The notes: generated by a model from the letters alone, not told the origin. Shown: positions 49,423-60,986, counted from the first letter of the stretch. The stretch: DNA of 64,000 nucleotides from Pocillopora verrucosa (GCF_036669915.1 NC_089320.1:19205964-19269963); one strand, 5' to 3'. Made by a program: numbers and translations.

Positions 49423-52400
49423 TATAGCAGGTAATTTAGTTGTTAACACTAAATTACCTTATATAATGCCCCATGGTCTTTTTCTCTATGAGGATAAGTT
49501 GGTCTTAGTATTTTACTACTAATAATCTTGGACCTTAATGATGTTGAAGCTTCATGAAGGATCATCTCCATGGAGGTCCCCCTGAAACAGCAGATATTGA
49601 AGCTTTGAAAAATGAAGTCTCCGACCTAAGACAAAAGGTTGAGCAGCTGACGATGGAAAACAATGATCTTAAACAAAGAGTAAGTTCAAAGACTTTTTGC
49701 ATTAAATGGGTTATGTGCACCACACACTAAGTTTACAGTATATTACTCTAAGAACCAATTATGCTTTCTTGGTTTCCAAGATTTGGTCTGGTCAGTGTTT
49801 CCATAATGAATATTGGCTCTTTTTTTAATCTTATTGGGCTAACAAAACCTCACTGGGATCACCAAGTTTGACATGAAATCATGAAAAAAGAAACTTAATA
49901 CCACACTTCCCATACTTGTCATTCCTGCTGTCCTTTCCTAGAATTTAGAGGTTCTAATACCAAATACATGTTCCAAACCACAATGCAATCCTGCAAATGC
50001 TGACCTTATGCTTATTCCAGATGACCTGTTAGCATCATAACTCATCAAGAACCTTGCCATGGGTGATATAGGAGTATGGATGTTGTGAAATTAAACTTAT
50101 AAGCTTTAATTTTTCAATCACACCTTCCCAATTCTTCTTTCTGTAACAAACATAATGTTCTTTTAATTTCATGCTAACCTGCCTAATTCTCCTCAAATGT
50201 TCTGGTGAAGCTGAACAGTTTCACCTTTCATAATAACAATCATTTAATTATAACAGATAGCATCCCTTTCTGAGCCTCCAATCTCCTCTTACACTCGCAA
50301 AAGTGTTGAAAAGCGATTATCTTGGGCTGCGGAAACTCCTGTAAGTCTTGTCAATGCATTTAACAACTGCTATCAACACTTTGGTGACCTTGTTTCATTT
50401 GAATTAAGCACAATTATTTAAAGTAACTTTTGTCTTAAATAGCATCAAACTAATATTCTGAAACAATTAACAGAAGCAGGTATTCTAACTGTAAATCACT
50501 GTCTCTATCTCTTCTTGTTATTTACTTTATTGATATCAGGTTCTTGCAGAAACATGTAGAAGTAACTACTTTTATCAATAACTTTTAAATCATTGACAGA
50601 AAAGAAAGCAACTTTAAGATGTTTTTAATAAATGTAAAGCGTAATACTCCTGATATTATATTTAGAGGTAGTAAAGATTTTTTTAATATGTTTTTAAACT
50701 CATCTCTTGAATACTTAAATGTTGGTATAATTAATGGAGGATTATTGAAAGTATCTGCTGGAAAATCGGAAGATTTTAAGCCTTGGATCAAGTGCTATCC
50801 TAAACCCACCCAGCCAACATAGAAACAAAGACTCAGGAAGTTTTCATGGCTCATCATTTTAAAAATTTTCTGCGATTCCTCAGCAATTACAATGATCTTA
50901 TTGTTACAGTATCTCTTGCTGTTATCAGTGAACATTTGAAAACCACTGAGTTGGTAACAATTTAATAGTCTTCAACTATTTAACTAACCAGCAATCTTGC
51001 TAAATGGAAAAAATTTTGTTAAAAGCTGGTATTTAAGTGAAAGCTTTTCCAGAGAAAGATATGAATGGTCGTACTTTTTTTTGATGAAAACAATGTAACA
51101 CTAAATTAAAAGTAACTTCAAACTAGGTTCAAAGCCGTTCCAACAGCCGTAAATCTACAAGGACCCCAGGGTCTCTTATTCCTCAAGAGCCAATTGTTGA
51201 ACTTTCTGAATAAAATCTGTGAGTAATTTATGATCTCTGCACCTTGTCTAAGTAATCTCACACCTTTAATAGGCTACACCCATTTGATTTGCAAGTCATA
51301 TTACAGCCTACTGAGTTGTCAGTAGGAGAACAGGGGGAAGGATGTGATGTGTTTGATAACATTTGGCACAAGACTGTGTACGTAGTAGACTAGGCTAGGA
51401 GAGGAAAACGTAAATTAGCCACCGTAAAGGGTAAAAAAGCTGACGTTTCGAGCATTAGCCCTTCCCCAATCGCTCTGGCAAAGGGCTAACACTTGAAATG
51501 TCAGCTTTTTTACCCTTAACAGTGGCTAATTTATGTTTTCAACTCAGTTGTTAACACTAAATTACCTGTTCTATTCTCCCACCAACACAGCACCACAGTT
51601 TCTTTAGAAACTTACCTCTTTAGGCTAGGAGACAGATTTATCCCAGAGATACTCGAGTTTCAATTCAGTGAGGCACAACAGAAGTTTGGCAAGCACGTTT
51701 TGACATTAGAATTGTTTTGTTATCATGGGTAACTGACACCCTTTCCAGTGACATATATTTTTACTTCTTTTTGAGAGATTTTGCATGTGATGGTTGGTGA
51801 CACATGGCACTTTAGGTTGAGTTGTCTATGGAAACGAGGAAGGTTGTGCATGACAATAATTTTTAAGGCCAAAACCATGTCACCAAACTGTTGCCACACC
51901 TCACTCAACTGAAAATCGTAGTCTTTCATCGTTTTCCAGGAAATCATCCATTGTATATTAATAATTTGATATTTATAACACCCTAACAAACATGTCAAAG
52001 AGAAGGAAATGTGAGGAAGTAACCAATATCAATAGTAACTACATGCCTTCTGTTAGAAATCAGATCAAGAAAAAGTCTGAAATTCAGCTCTACCTTTGAA
52101 CTGTTTATGGTGCAGTAAGGTTCCACCCATCTTTCTATTCCAAAAGAAAAAGGATTTCAACCATTGCTGAGCATTGGCAAGAGCACAGTGAAGGACTGAC
52201 TGTCAGATTTGATGGGCAGTTCTTTTGTTTTCAACAACTTTATTTTAGTGGTAATGTTGATGTAAATCTTCCTTTCAGTTACAGTCCTATGAACCACAAG
52301 CCGAGGATAATAATCCAGTAAGAGACTGAGAATGTTAAAGTTATTTATTGAATTAATTTCTAATCCCTCTCAGACAGATGGCATATTTTAGGGTTATTTC

Positions 52401-52604
52401 CTAGGCTTGCCTTTTGTTTGTTAGAGAAGTACACACTCAGTTGTGCTTGCACCAGCAAGCTGCCCAGAAGGCTTCCTTTTTGAATGATTCTACTGGTGAC
52501 AAATTTAGCCCTTTCTGGGTATTAAATGTCACCATAGCTAAATTCATCAAAGGAATATCTTGCTTGATCCCTGACTGCTTTTTTTTTCCTTGCAGGGAGA
52601 ATAA
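48185..52604 (+). CDS. MYCBP: c-Myc binding protein (MYCBP / AMY-1)
   Basis: Small helical adaptor that binds Myc and, in animals, AKAP/ciliary partners. Common exons: 48185-48202, 48292-48364, 48436-48484, 49550-49679, encoding ADSKREEFRKYLEKAGV, LVNLYEEPEKPANALDF and a coiled-coil helix ending ENNDLKQR. Two endings are possible, both phase 0. (a) Exons 52279-52317 and 52596-52604 add LQSYEPQAEDNNP then GE, a 105-aa protein close to the 103-aa vertebrate form, which also ends in a QYEPPQ-type tail. (b) Exons 50257-50340 and 51127-51213 add 56 residues, IASLSEPPISSYTRKS to PIVELSE, Ser/Arg-rich, for 146 aa. If the 52317 donor is not used, the exon reads to a TGA at 52329. ATTAAA lies at 52709. 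The first exon encodes only six residues, MTSQYR. Confidence 0.9.
48794..48807 (+). repeat. Poly-C run
   Basis: Fourteen consecutive C in MYCBP intron 3; likely polymorphic. Confidence 0.85.
49141..49320 (+). repeat. Tandem duplication (period about 111 bp) in MYCBP intron 3
   Basis: TTGGGTTGAGAACCAGCCAC starts at 49141 and again at 49252, each followed by AGGCTTTT/AGGCTGTTTT, CATTCTTG and later TTTTCCCCATA. The copies have diverged by small indels. Confidence 0.75.
49372..49459 (+). mobile_element. Hairpin element family, short copy
   Basis: Starts AATAAAGGGGTAAGTTTCT and ends AACACTAAATTACC, with the internal hairpin missing. ATTGCCCCATG just before (49361-49371) and AATGCCCCATG just after (49465-49475) form an imperfect 11-bp duplication with a few bases of tail between. 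Confidence 0.7.
50257..51213 (+). CDS. Alternative terminal exons of MYCBP
   Basis: Exons 50257-50340 (84 nt) and 51127-51213 (87 nt with TAA), both phase 0, with good acceptors (ATAACAG, AACTAG) and a GTAAGT donor. The encoded tail is rich in Ser, Arg, Thr and Pro with possible phosphosites, and resembles nothing I know. The stop codon overlaps an AATAAA (51209-51214), and a good donor (TCT/GTGAGT) follows 10 nt after the stop. Use in transcripts is not provable from sequence. Confidence 0.55.
51403..51620 (-). mobile_element. Hairpin element family, full copy with 12-bp duplication
   Basis: Reverse-oriented copy: AAGAGGTAAGTTTCTAAAGA at its start, then a long inverted-repeat core containing GCTGACGTTTCGAGCATTAG and its near complement. 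TAGGCTAGGAGA flanks it exactly on both sides (51391-51402, 51621-51632), direct evidence of insertion. Non-coding, 218 bp. Confidence 0.85.
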
Positions 52605-54397
52605 TTGAAGAAAACATTTACATAGTTCACCCTTAGTGTAGAGAGATCCATCTGTTTTTGTTGTGGATTTGTAGTTCATTTTGTCTTTTGTAAAATAGCA
52701 ACTTTGTCATTAAAGTGGTGTGTTGTTAAGTGAAATTAAGACTGCTAAACTTTTAATTTACTTTGCTCCTGTGATGACATTAAAGGTCCTGTTGTCCTTG
52801 GGATTTCTTGGTCACTTCTTGATGTCTTTCTCTACTAATATGTAACTCAAAACTTTTGGGTTTGAGCTTTTGTAGATTGCCCCCAATTCGTCAATTAAAA
52901 GTAAGTTCATGCAGATCATCTAAAATGTTCCACTTTCATTTTTTTTCCCTTGCAAATGACTGAAATAAAATTCAAGATGGAAAAAAAGACCAAGCAAAGG
53001 AAGCACTTGTTTTCAGGGAGGTCTCCTCCCCCTCAAAAAGAAAAAATTTTTTTAAATAAGATTAAAAACAACAACAATAAAACAACAGGAAACATGGTCT
53101 GGTGGATCTTTACAACTGAAAAACATACATGGAATCTTATGTCTATATTTCCAGTGAGTGAATTGCCGCAGCAAGAGGTTGTGCAAGTAATTTACATTGC
53201 ATCAACTTTATAATTCGCATGCTCTGTTGATTCTTTCAATACATAACAAGACTTCCTCAAGTTGAAGTTAGTTCAGTCTTATTTTCTTAAATGCATCACT
53301 TTATGTCAAGGACTGATCTATTACAGGAAAAAATAATTTATCACCTTCATGCAACACTTATTATTATCATCTTTATTTGAAGACTTCCATTGATTTCTGA
53401 ATTTAATCCTTGCCAAACACAGAATACTACAGGTTGTTCATTTGGCTTTACAGATCAGAGAATACATTGGTTAAATATTTCCGGATGACCTATTTGAGGT
53501 GTTAATAAGTATTTTCTCTTGTTACTTCACACTTTTCCCAGTCTGCTACTACATTTCTATGCCCTGTAACTCCCAGAGGTGACAAACTAATAACTTCTCA
53601 TTGCAATTCCAATATGTTATCTTGCAAACAGGGTGTGAGAATACACAAGCTCATCAGATGCGTGTTATCTTGATGTAAATTGGAATTCTCATGTCTTATT
53701 TACAAGGGAATGTATGGCATTCAGTTCAAAGAATAACTAATCGTAACCTGGGAGTTAAAAAGAGTTCAAGAAAATTTGGTCAAGAAATTTCTGAAGAGCA
53801 TTCAGTGGCTTCCTGAAATTATGATTACATCTTAAACTTTGTGCAGTGTGTTTCTGATATTTATCTAAAACAGCTCTCTTACAAATGTCTTAGCAACCTT
53901 AACCTGGCCTAGGTTTAACTCAGTAAAGATGAGCTAAAGGGAAGGCTGTTGACAAACAGCAGTTCTTTTCTTTGCCAGACAGCATTGTTGGCATACAGAT
54001 TTTTGGGGGTTTATTTCCAGTGAGATTGTAAAGTACCTTAATCTTGATCAAGTTGTACATTGTGAGCAAGAAAATGGCTGTACAAATTTGATGAGTAGAA
54101 TCTTACCAGATGGTGGGGAGAGGCCTGATAAACAGCTGCAGCAGAGTTCCAACAATTAGGAGACATGAAATTGTCATCAAAAATTTTTAGTAATACAATA
54201 TGGAATCTTCAAACCTTAAAGTTCTTTGCTTTTTTCATGGATTGCATGGCTACAGTGAGACCCAGAGGGTGATACATAGAGAGTTAGCATGCACTGTATG
54301 GCCTTTGGAAACTATGGACACCCATAACAGTAATCTACCAAAGGAAGAAAGCTTCTGTGTGTAGAAGTTCACATCAGTCTCCATTGGATTCTATTTA
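52605..54397. other. Intergenic between MYCBP and the kelch-like gene
   Basis: Convergent 3' ends. MYCBP has ATTAAA at 52709; the kelch-like gene has minus-strand AATAAA (TTTATT at 54010-54015). Contains a dispersed repeat at 53562-53760. No other gene; the ORF at 52950-53213 is Lys-rich low complexity. Confidence 0.45.
53562..53760. repeat. Dispersed repeat, AACTCCCAG family
   Basis: Left end GTAACTCCCAGAGGTGACAA and right end CTGGGAGTTAAAAAG are inverted, as in 39869-40075. The interior shares GAGAAT and TTACAAGGGAATGT-like words with that copy. Confidence 0.65.
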
Positions 54398-56116
54398 TCA
54401 AACCAACACAGGCATTAATTCACCAGGTACTGTGATGACACAACAACCAAATCCTTCAATTCCTGCTGATAAATTTGCTACCTCCTGCCATTTCTGTTGA
54501 TCTGCATCATAACGTTCAACACTCCTTAGCTCTCTGTTATTTCCACCCACACCACCTAGAACAAACACCTTGTCCTTTACTACTACTGCACCTGCATGTG
54601 AGTGTGGCTGTCTGAGTGCTACTATGTTGGTCCATCTGTTGGTCTTGGGGTTGTACATCTCACAAGATGCTAATTTAATGGGAGATCCTAAAATGTCCTC
54701 TCCACCAATCACATAAACCTTGTTCCCCATACACACTGCACAGGCATCAGAGCGACGTTGATTCATGGGAGCAATATCAACCCAAGAATCTGACAAATGG
54801 TTGTAATATTCAGCTGACTTTAAAGGAATGTCTTCGTCACTAGAATACCCACCAAAAGCATATACATAATTCAAACCCACAACACAGTGCCTTGTGCGTG
54901 AAGCATTCATAGAAGCAACACATTCCCATTTATTCAACTTTGCACTGTAGCGCTGCACAATACTTTGCGGCATGCCCTTTGAATCATGCCCCCCAACTGC
55001 ATACAGGTAATCCCCTACCATGGCCACACCCACACCCGCCACCTCTTTTCGCAATGAAAACAAACTGGACCAAGTATTAGTTCTCGGGTCATACAATTCT
55101 GCACTCCTTGTTACATTGCCATTTTTAGTTGTTCCACCCACCACATACACTAGACCCTCGTGCACAGCAATACCATGGTTCTTTCTGGGAGTGGACATTG
55201 CAGAAACCTCGAAAATTTGCTTGATACTTGTCATGTACACTTTTGATGAGGCAGTGATGTCGCTGTTTTCCTCCCAGCCCCCCACCATCAGGATGGCAGT
55301 TTGACAAGCACGTGGCCGCATTGAGGCGTACTCAGAATTTTGCACAGTTCCCTTAGGAGTTGAAAAGAACTCTTTCGCTGCAGTAACGAGTCGTAAACAA
55401 GATTCATCATTCTTTACTAAATCATCCTCTTGCACTTCGTTAATCAAATAACATCTTGCCATATAGATCAGGCGGATGCAAGAAAACAGGGTGGGAAAGA
55501 GCTTCTTTCTTGTCTCCAAGTCCTGCTTCGTCCATCTTATAACTGATTCGAAAATCTTTTCCTCTCTGGCGACGAGATCGTCGCTGGACACGATCGCAAG
55601 CAGCTGTTCTATGCTAAGAGCTGCAAATCCTTCACTTACCGAGACAGCAACGTAATTTTCGAGGATGTGTGTTTGGGCGCTGTCACGAAGCTCTCTTACA
55701 TTGTACTTCTCGGCCATGTACAAGAGAAACAAACAGTTCTCTGAGTTTAAATCGCTAATCAAATATTCACAAGCCTTCCCCTTCAATTCAGTCAAAAACA
55801 AAAAATCTGAACCAATCGCTAGATCAAGGGCATTCTCCCTCATGATTGTTATACCACCGCCATACATGTAATTTAGCAGCTGTTCCATAACTTGAGGTTC
55901 GAATTCTTCCATGTGAACTGTATTTTCAATATTTTCTTTCATCTCATTGGCGAATAAGGCCTTAAAGAATTCACTGTTCGCCGAGAGAACGTTGCGATGT
56001 GCCGGAAAACTTTCCCCTTGCGCGCTTAGGGTGACATCGCAAAGGATACCTTCCTTTCTGAATTCATTCAGCGACTTCATTACGTTAGCACAGAAGATGC
56101 CTTCTGGAGAACACAT
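54398..56116 (-). CDS. Kelch-like protein (BTB-BACK-kelch)
   Basis: Single-exon gene of 572 aa, the standard KLHL length. The start is the first in-frame ATG (MCSPEGIFCANVMKSL); a TGA lies in frame upstream. BTB domain at about residues 15-120 (ILCDVTLSAQGESFPAHRNVL, FKALFANEM), BACK at about 125-230 (AEKYNVREL, IRWTKQDLETRKKLFPTLF), then six kelch repeats marked by the di-glycines VGG, VGG, VGG, FGG, IGG and LGG. Known role of the family: substrate adaptors of Cullin-3 RING ubiquitin ligases, with BTB/BACK binding Cul3 and the kelch propeller binding the substrate. Substrate unknown; I cannot assign a KLHL number. Absence of introns could be ancestral or reflect retroposition. A minus-strand AATAAA lies at 54010-54015. 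Confidence 0.95.
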   Translation of the reverse strand: MCSPEGIFCANVMKSLNEFRKEGILCDVTLSAQGESFPAHRNVLSANSEFFKALFANEMKENIENTVHMEEFEPQVMEQLLNYMYGGGITIMRENALDLAIGSDFLFLTELKGKACEYLISDLNSENCLFLLYMAEKYNVRELRDSAQTHILENYVAVSVSEGFAALSIEQLLAIVSSDDLVAREEKIFESVIRWTKQDLETRKKLFPTLFSCIRLIYMARCYLINEVQEDDLVKNDESCLRLVTAAKEFFSTPKGTVQNSEYASMRPRACQTAILMVGGWEENSDITASSKVYMTSIKQIFEVSAMSTPRKNHGIAVHEGLVYVVGGTTKNGNVTRSAELYDPRTNTWSSLFSLRKEVAGVGVAMVGDYLYAVGGHDSKGMPQSIVQRYSAKLNKWECVASMNASRTRHCVVGLNYVYAFGGYSSDEDIPLKSAEYYNHLSDSWVDIAPMNQRRSDACAVCMGNKVYVIGGEDILGSPIKLASCEMYNPKTNRWTNIVALRQPHSHAGAVVVKDKVFVLGGVGGNNRELRSVERYDADQQKWQEVANLSAGIEGFGCCVITVPGELMPVLV

Positions 56117-56686
56117 GTTCGCTTTTTTCAGTAATGTCAATGGTATATTCAGTATGTTGTTATTCCTTCGCCGATTGTCATAATACTCAACTTAACTAGT
56201 AGTGCACCTGCTTCGAACCTGCTGACTTCGGTTGTTGTTGTTTCGCAGGCGATATGTAGATTCAGCGGCTATTGGCTCTGACAACTAAGTATATAGTGTA
56301 AAACTAAGCCTAGTGTCGAGGACGGAAATACCACCTCCCTCTATGCTCCATCGTCTATTACTTACTACAAATGTTTTATTTTTAATTAAATTGGTTTCAT
56401 TTCAAAAAATCGGAAAAATTAAGGATTCGAAAAGAGTGAAACTATAATGAACGTGGTTTATGAGACGCCAATATTTGAACATTATTTCAGACCTATTTAG
56501 ACGTGAGCTTGGGATGCCTGCGGTTTAAGGAAAACCGTCGTATTGAACTGTAAGAGAAGGAAATTGAAGAGTACGGTGGATATTTTTCCCTTTAGCTAAA
56601 ACTACCACTCAGAGTGGATGGCTCATATCGTCCACCTTCTTCCAATGTCGACATTGATATCAAGGTAGAGAATAATATTGAGAACG
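56117..56686. other. Upstream region of the kelch-like gene
   Basis: 5' UTR and promoter side on the minus strand. No TATA box or other gene seen. Confidence 0.4.
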
Positions 56687-56862
56687 AATAAAGGGGTAAG
56701 TTTCTAAAGAAAATGTGATGCTGCGTCGGTGGGAGAGTATAGCAGGTGATTTAGTGCGATTCCAATCGCTCTGACGAAGGGCTAACGCTCGAAACGTCAG
56801 CTTTTTTACCCTCTACGGTGGCTTATTTACGTTTTCAACCCAGTTGTTAACACTAAATTACC
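56687..56862 (+). mobile_element. Hairpin element family copy with 14-bp duplication
   Basis: 176 bp, starting AATAAAGGGGTAAGTTTCT and ending GTTAACACTAAATTACC. Flanked by TAATATTGAGAACG on both sides (56673-56686 and 56863-56876). The left arm of the hairpin is deleted; ACGAAGGGCTAACGCTCGAA is retained. Confidence 0.87.
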
Positions 56863-56999
56863 TAATATTGAGAACGCTTATGTACAGAATCGTGAAACCA
56901 TGACTATGTTGATCATACGCACATGGTAATAGGTTCGCCAAAGCTCTTAAGATGAACATGGCCTCAGCCAAGGTATTACTTCCATGAAAAGACCTAAAA

Positions 57000-57175
57000 G
57001 TGGCACATGCTTAGATCACTGAATATGAAAGCGATCTTTCACAACATAAGCAGCAGTGCAAATAAAGCCTGAAAAAGAAAATTAGGCCTGTACGGGATAT
57101 GAATCCATGACCTCTGTGATACCGGTGCAGTGCTCTGCCAACTGAGCTAACAAGCCAACTGGGAGCTGGTGATTA
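57000..57175 (-). mobile_element. tRNA-derived SINE-like element (minus)
   Basis: On the minus strand, 57156-57085 reads as a tRNA-like head: GGCTTGTTAGCTCAGTTGGC (A box), a degenerate B box (GGATTCATATCC) and a 3' side ACAGGCC pairing with the 5' end. It is followed by a T-rich tail (TTCTTTTTCAGGCTTTATTT). The anticodon arm is irregular and the B box is mutated, so I call it a SINE remnant rather than a functional tRNA. Confidence 0.6.
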
Positions 57176-57637
57176 TGTTATCTTCCCGTAATAGTCCTGC
57201 GCAGACTGACACTCCAAATTGCCCAAATTCGAGAGATTCCCAGTCGAAGAAAAAAGATCTTGAATCCAGATAAGCTTTTAAGATCGCTAAAATGTATTTC
57301 TTGCGACACGGCCCTGCAGGCTTGTCAAAATAGGACACAACTCTTAAAAATACTCATCGATACTACACACAAAAACGTCTAATATGACCTGTTTATCGAC
57401 GATTAAAGTAACACAAGGATCGAATCGCAACCATATAATTAGAAGACAAATTACTCGCTGCATTTTTCCTCGGACTTTCAAATTGCATTTTACGGACACC
57501 TTCCATCAAAGATTCTTCTTAAGAATATTTTTCTTTTCTTTTAATTTTTCATTTGGTCGATTTAAAGATAGAAAATACATGTATGTTTCAGGAATGTTTC
57601 TATTTTGCATACTAATGGTCGATCCATATTTTATACA

Positions 57638-57899
57638 AACTAATAAAGGGGGTAAGTTTTTAAAGAAACTGTGATGCTGCGTCGGTGGGAAAGTAAAAGA
57701 AAATAATTTAGTATTATCAACTGAGTTGATAACGTAAATTGGCCACCGTAGAATGATTGAAAGCTGACGTTTCGAGCGTTAGCCCTTCATCGGAGCGATT
57801 GACGAAGGGCTAGCGCTCGATACGTCAGCTTTTAAAGATCTTTAAACTCTTTACGGTGGCCAATTTACGTTATCAACTCAATTGATAATTCTAAGTTAC
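57638..57899 (+). mobile_element. Hairpin element family, longest copy, 13-bp duplication
   Basis: About 262 bp: a 5' module (TAATAAAGGGGGTAAG to GTGATGCTGCGTCGGTGGG) and a long inverted repeat whose arms run from TATCAACTGAGTTGATAACG through CCACCGTA and GCTGACGTTTCGAGCGTTAG and back. CATATTTTATACA flanks it on both sides (57625-57637, 57900-57912). Confidence 0.87.
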
Positions 57900-57912
57900 C
57901 ATATTTTATACA

Positions 57913-58201
57913 GCTCATTTTGCTATCCGCGCACTCGAACAGTAAATTTGTTAAAGATTAATGACGCGGGCTCTTAAACAAAGTCATTGAGACAAAGCAA
58001 CTTTATCAACAAACACAAAAGAAATGGTTTTTGCATGGATTACATTTTACCTTTACCAATGAAGCCCACCTGCGCCCATCCGTTTTTACACAAAAACGCT
58101 GACCACAACTTTGTAAGCGAAGACTGTCTGTCGGCGTCTCTTACTTGTCAGTGATGTTGAGAATGAACAAGTGACGAGCAAGGCTCTTATTTCTCCATCA
58201 A
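57913..58201. other. Intergenic upstream of the PAN-domain exon
   Basis: No gene or motif recognised. Confidence 0.4.
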
Positions 58202-58546
58202 ATGATGACGTTGGTCGAAGTTTTTTCATTCGCGTCTTTTTTTCTGCAAGTTAAGAGCGTTTGCCTCAGTGACACATGTCAGAAAATTTCACTTGATGTG
58301 CATCGAGATGCGGTGCAAGATTCAAAGTTTATTGGCCATGTCTTTCACAGTTCCAAAACATTGAGTCCAGTTCAGTGTTACATGTGGTGTATCGAAGACT
58401 GTCGGTGCTTGTCATTTAACTACAACGATACAGATGAAGGAAAATTCTGTGAATTGAATGAAGCAAATCATTTTACGCATAAGAGCTCCCTCAAACCTTC
58501 TCTGGGCTCAACTTATTACAATCTCCGCAGGGACGACTTTATAAAG
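58202..58546 (+). CDS. Secreted PAN/apple-domain protein, first coding exon
   Basis: Exon of 115 codons starting MMTLVEVFSFASFFLQV, a plausible signal peptide, followed by a PAN/apple domain at about residues 35-110: FIGHVFHSSKTLSPVQCYMW, then CRCLSFNYN, FCELNEA and TYYNL, with the Cys spacing of the family. It ends in phase 0 at an AAG/GTAGGT donor. PAN domains bind proteins or carbohydrates in secreted and matrix proteins. I could not place the following exons in this window with confidence, so the gene may have a long second intron, continue past the edge, or be an incomplete copy. Confidence 0.65.
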
Positions 58547-58794
58547 GTAGGTGAACTGCTGTAACTGGAACAAAGTATGCATTTGCTTTTTCTTTTTTAC
58601 CATCTAAGCCTCTTTTTTTTCCTTTTTTCTTTTTGGGAAATCTATACAAGGTAGTAACCACCATGGTCAGAAGAGCTGTCAAAGAGAATTTCAATTGTAA
58701 ACATCGTGTGCTAATTTTTCTTTGGTTATTTACCTCAAATGTTTGGGAGGTTACCTTTCCTTATTTCCTCAAAAAAATGAGCGAACATTCCAAC

Positions 58795-58955
58795 TTTACG
58801 AACCGATCGAGTCTTTTATTTCTTCATTTACTGCAAAAACCAAGGAGCAATGGCAGGTTGCTTTCTACTAGCATTTACAAACCGATCGAGTACTACGTTC
58901 CTTCTTTTACCAAACAACGGAGTAATCGCGGATTGGTTGCTTTCTCCAGACATTC
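58795..58955 (+). repeat. Tandem duplication (period 79 bp)
   Basis: AACCGATCGAGT begins at 58801 and again at 58880; each copy continues with TTC-rich sequence, CCAA(G/C)(A/G)A-like words and GGTTGCTTTCT. Diverged direct repeats downstream of the PAN exon. Confidence 0.65.
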
Positions 58956-60291
58956 TGCCGTTGAATAGTTTGTCGATTCCCCTGTTCGTAATTAACACTA
59001 TCGCCCGTTCTTCGTTTGGCTGCTGTAATTGTATATCAATCAATGCAAAAACGGTGATGTTTTACCAAACGCCGGTGACGACAATAAATTGTTACAAACA
59101 AATTAATCGTGGGAACCTTACAGAAGAACTTTTTTACTGTCTCAATTGGCTGTTTAATGCTCTTATTTCTGCTACGAGGTTAATAACAAGGCGATTGTAA
59201 ATTAAAATCAATTTTTATTGTTAAATACATCCCTTCCAAAAAAGAATTAAGTTGTAGTTACTTTCAAAACTCTGGTTCGCTTTGCCTTTTAAATATTCTA
59301 AATAGAACGTACGATATCCTGATTACAAAGTGCGAAAAAACAACGCCCTTTTCCAGTGATACCAACCAGATCTAGTTCGCACTTCTTTTTTTTTTCTCCA
59401 GGGGCTCCTTGCCAATGGTTTTCCAGCTATGTATCCTCTTGTATTCTCAATTTCTCTCTTTCTTTTCATCTCTGATGTACATGTAATTGCAGTAACGTTG
59501 GCGATGAAAAAAACAAAAAAAACATGATAAAGCCAAATAGGAATTTATTCACATACAACATTATTCTCTGTCGATATGTTCGGCGGCTGGACAATTTTCA
59601 CAAAATTTACGATAAAAAATTGTTTATAAATTTTTGAGAATATATGTTGATTAAAAATTTTCGAACGATTCCAAAAATCGAAAAAATATATGCTAATGCT
59701 GTTTGCTTATGCTATATGCCAATAAATTCAAATTTGGGTTTCTCCTTTTTTTACTCTTTGCTTTTTCCTATAACAACTTTACTGAAATTAAGTTTAAATG
59801 AAACAATGATTTCAGAATTCTGTTCTTATAATGCATGTTCTTGCTGAAAGACATTCAGCGAGGCAGGTTTTCTTCTTTCTTTTTTTTTTGTTACCAAGAT
59901 ACCGATATGTAATCAGTTAAATTCACAGTAGATATTTCTCGTTCGTTTTGCCAGGTATTGAGCAATGTGCAAATAGAGAAGAACGCCAATTAGTCTTAAT
60001 TATAAACTCAATACATGAAAGATGATATAGATAAATATACCCAAGTTAAGTGATATAAAATGAATGACGTCCTATGGCTGTCTGAGCAGATCAAAGAGAA
60101 TGCACTAACCAGCACGTTGGTGAAACAGGCCATATCCTTCAATGAACGTGTTTAGTTAAGAAAACTTTTTCATAACGCAATAGTCTTCCTCTTTTGAAGA
60201 GACATATAATATATATTTCCGAATCAAACTATTTCAACAGATTAATAGCGATATGGTTCCATGTGTTGGTGGTAGTTATAATACTGTCAAT

Positions 60292-60378
60292 CCTGCTTTT
60301 CGTTGTACTTCTAGTGCTGACGCTACAACTCAGTTCTGGGTAGGAGGAAAGTAGACGGGCTTCTGTGTTCCTTTAATC
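60292..60378 (+). repeat. Duplicated segment, copy A
   Basis: Related to 60987-61073 (CCTGCTTTTC start, TTTAATC end). In one frame it reads ADATTQFWVGGK and then a stop. Confidence 0.55.
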
Positions 60379-60986
60379 TAAACCACTGCATGAAGCATTT
60401 AAGTGTATGTATACGGAGTCGGTCATTATTAGTCTGCTGAGGAGGAAGGGGCTATGAGGATTTTGGTTGTTTCACGATGAAAGTTATCTGATCTGCCCAA
60501 AAGGCTTTGGAACATTTTTCTATTTCCCCTCATTGGAAGTTGATTGGCAGTCAAGTTTTTACAGCGCCCCCTTTATTCTCTGAACTGAAGCGACGATTGT
60601 CCAATCTCCCCTCCGTTCCACCTGGAAACCACGTGATCACCACCCAAATCCCCAAACCCCCCTCTCCGGTCGATAAATAATGCTATAATCAGTCAATTAC
60701 ATGTAGTCACCAAGTAGTCTGGAAACGACAATTGAAAACGAATCATCTCAGGCTTTCATAGCAATGCGATTCTCAAAAACGAGACATAATCATAGTCATA
60801 CTAAAAACAATTATAAGAGGCTTTGAAGCCGACTAAATCGTGCACAGCACCTCTGTGAAACAAGAATGACCGTAGAACTTTATATACAGCATACAGACAG
60901 CAGCAGTAACTTTTGCCAGTTCCATGCGAATCGTGACGACGTCATTAATGATGAAGATAACTTTGGTAGTTAAATACACTTTCACT

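Noticed and set aside
55020..55304. Plus-strand ORFs opposite the kelch-like gene
   Set aside because: Shadow frames within the kelch-repeat coding region.
57085..57156. Functional tRNA gene on the minus strand
   Set aside because: A and B boxes are recognisable, but the B box is mutated, the anticodon arm is irregular, and a SINE-like tail follows.
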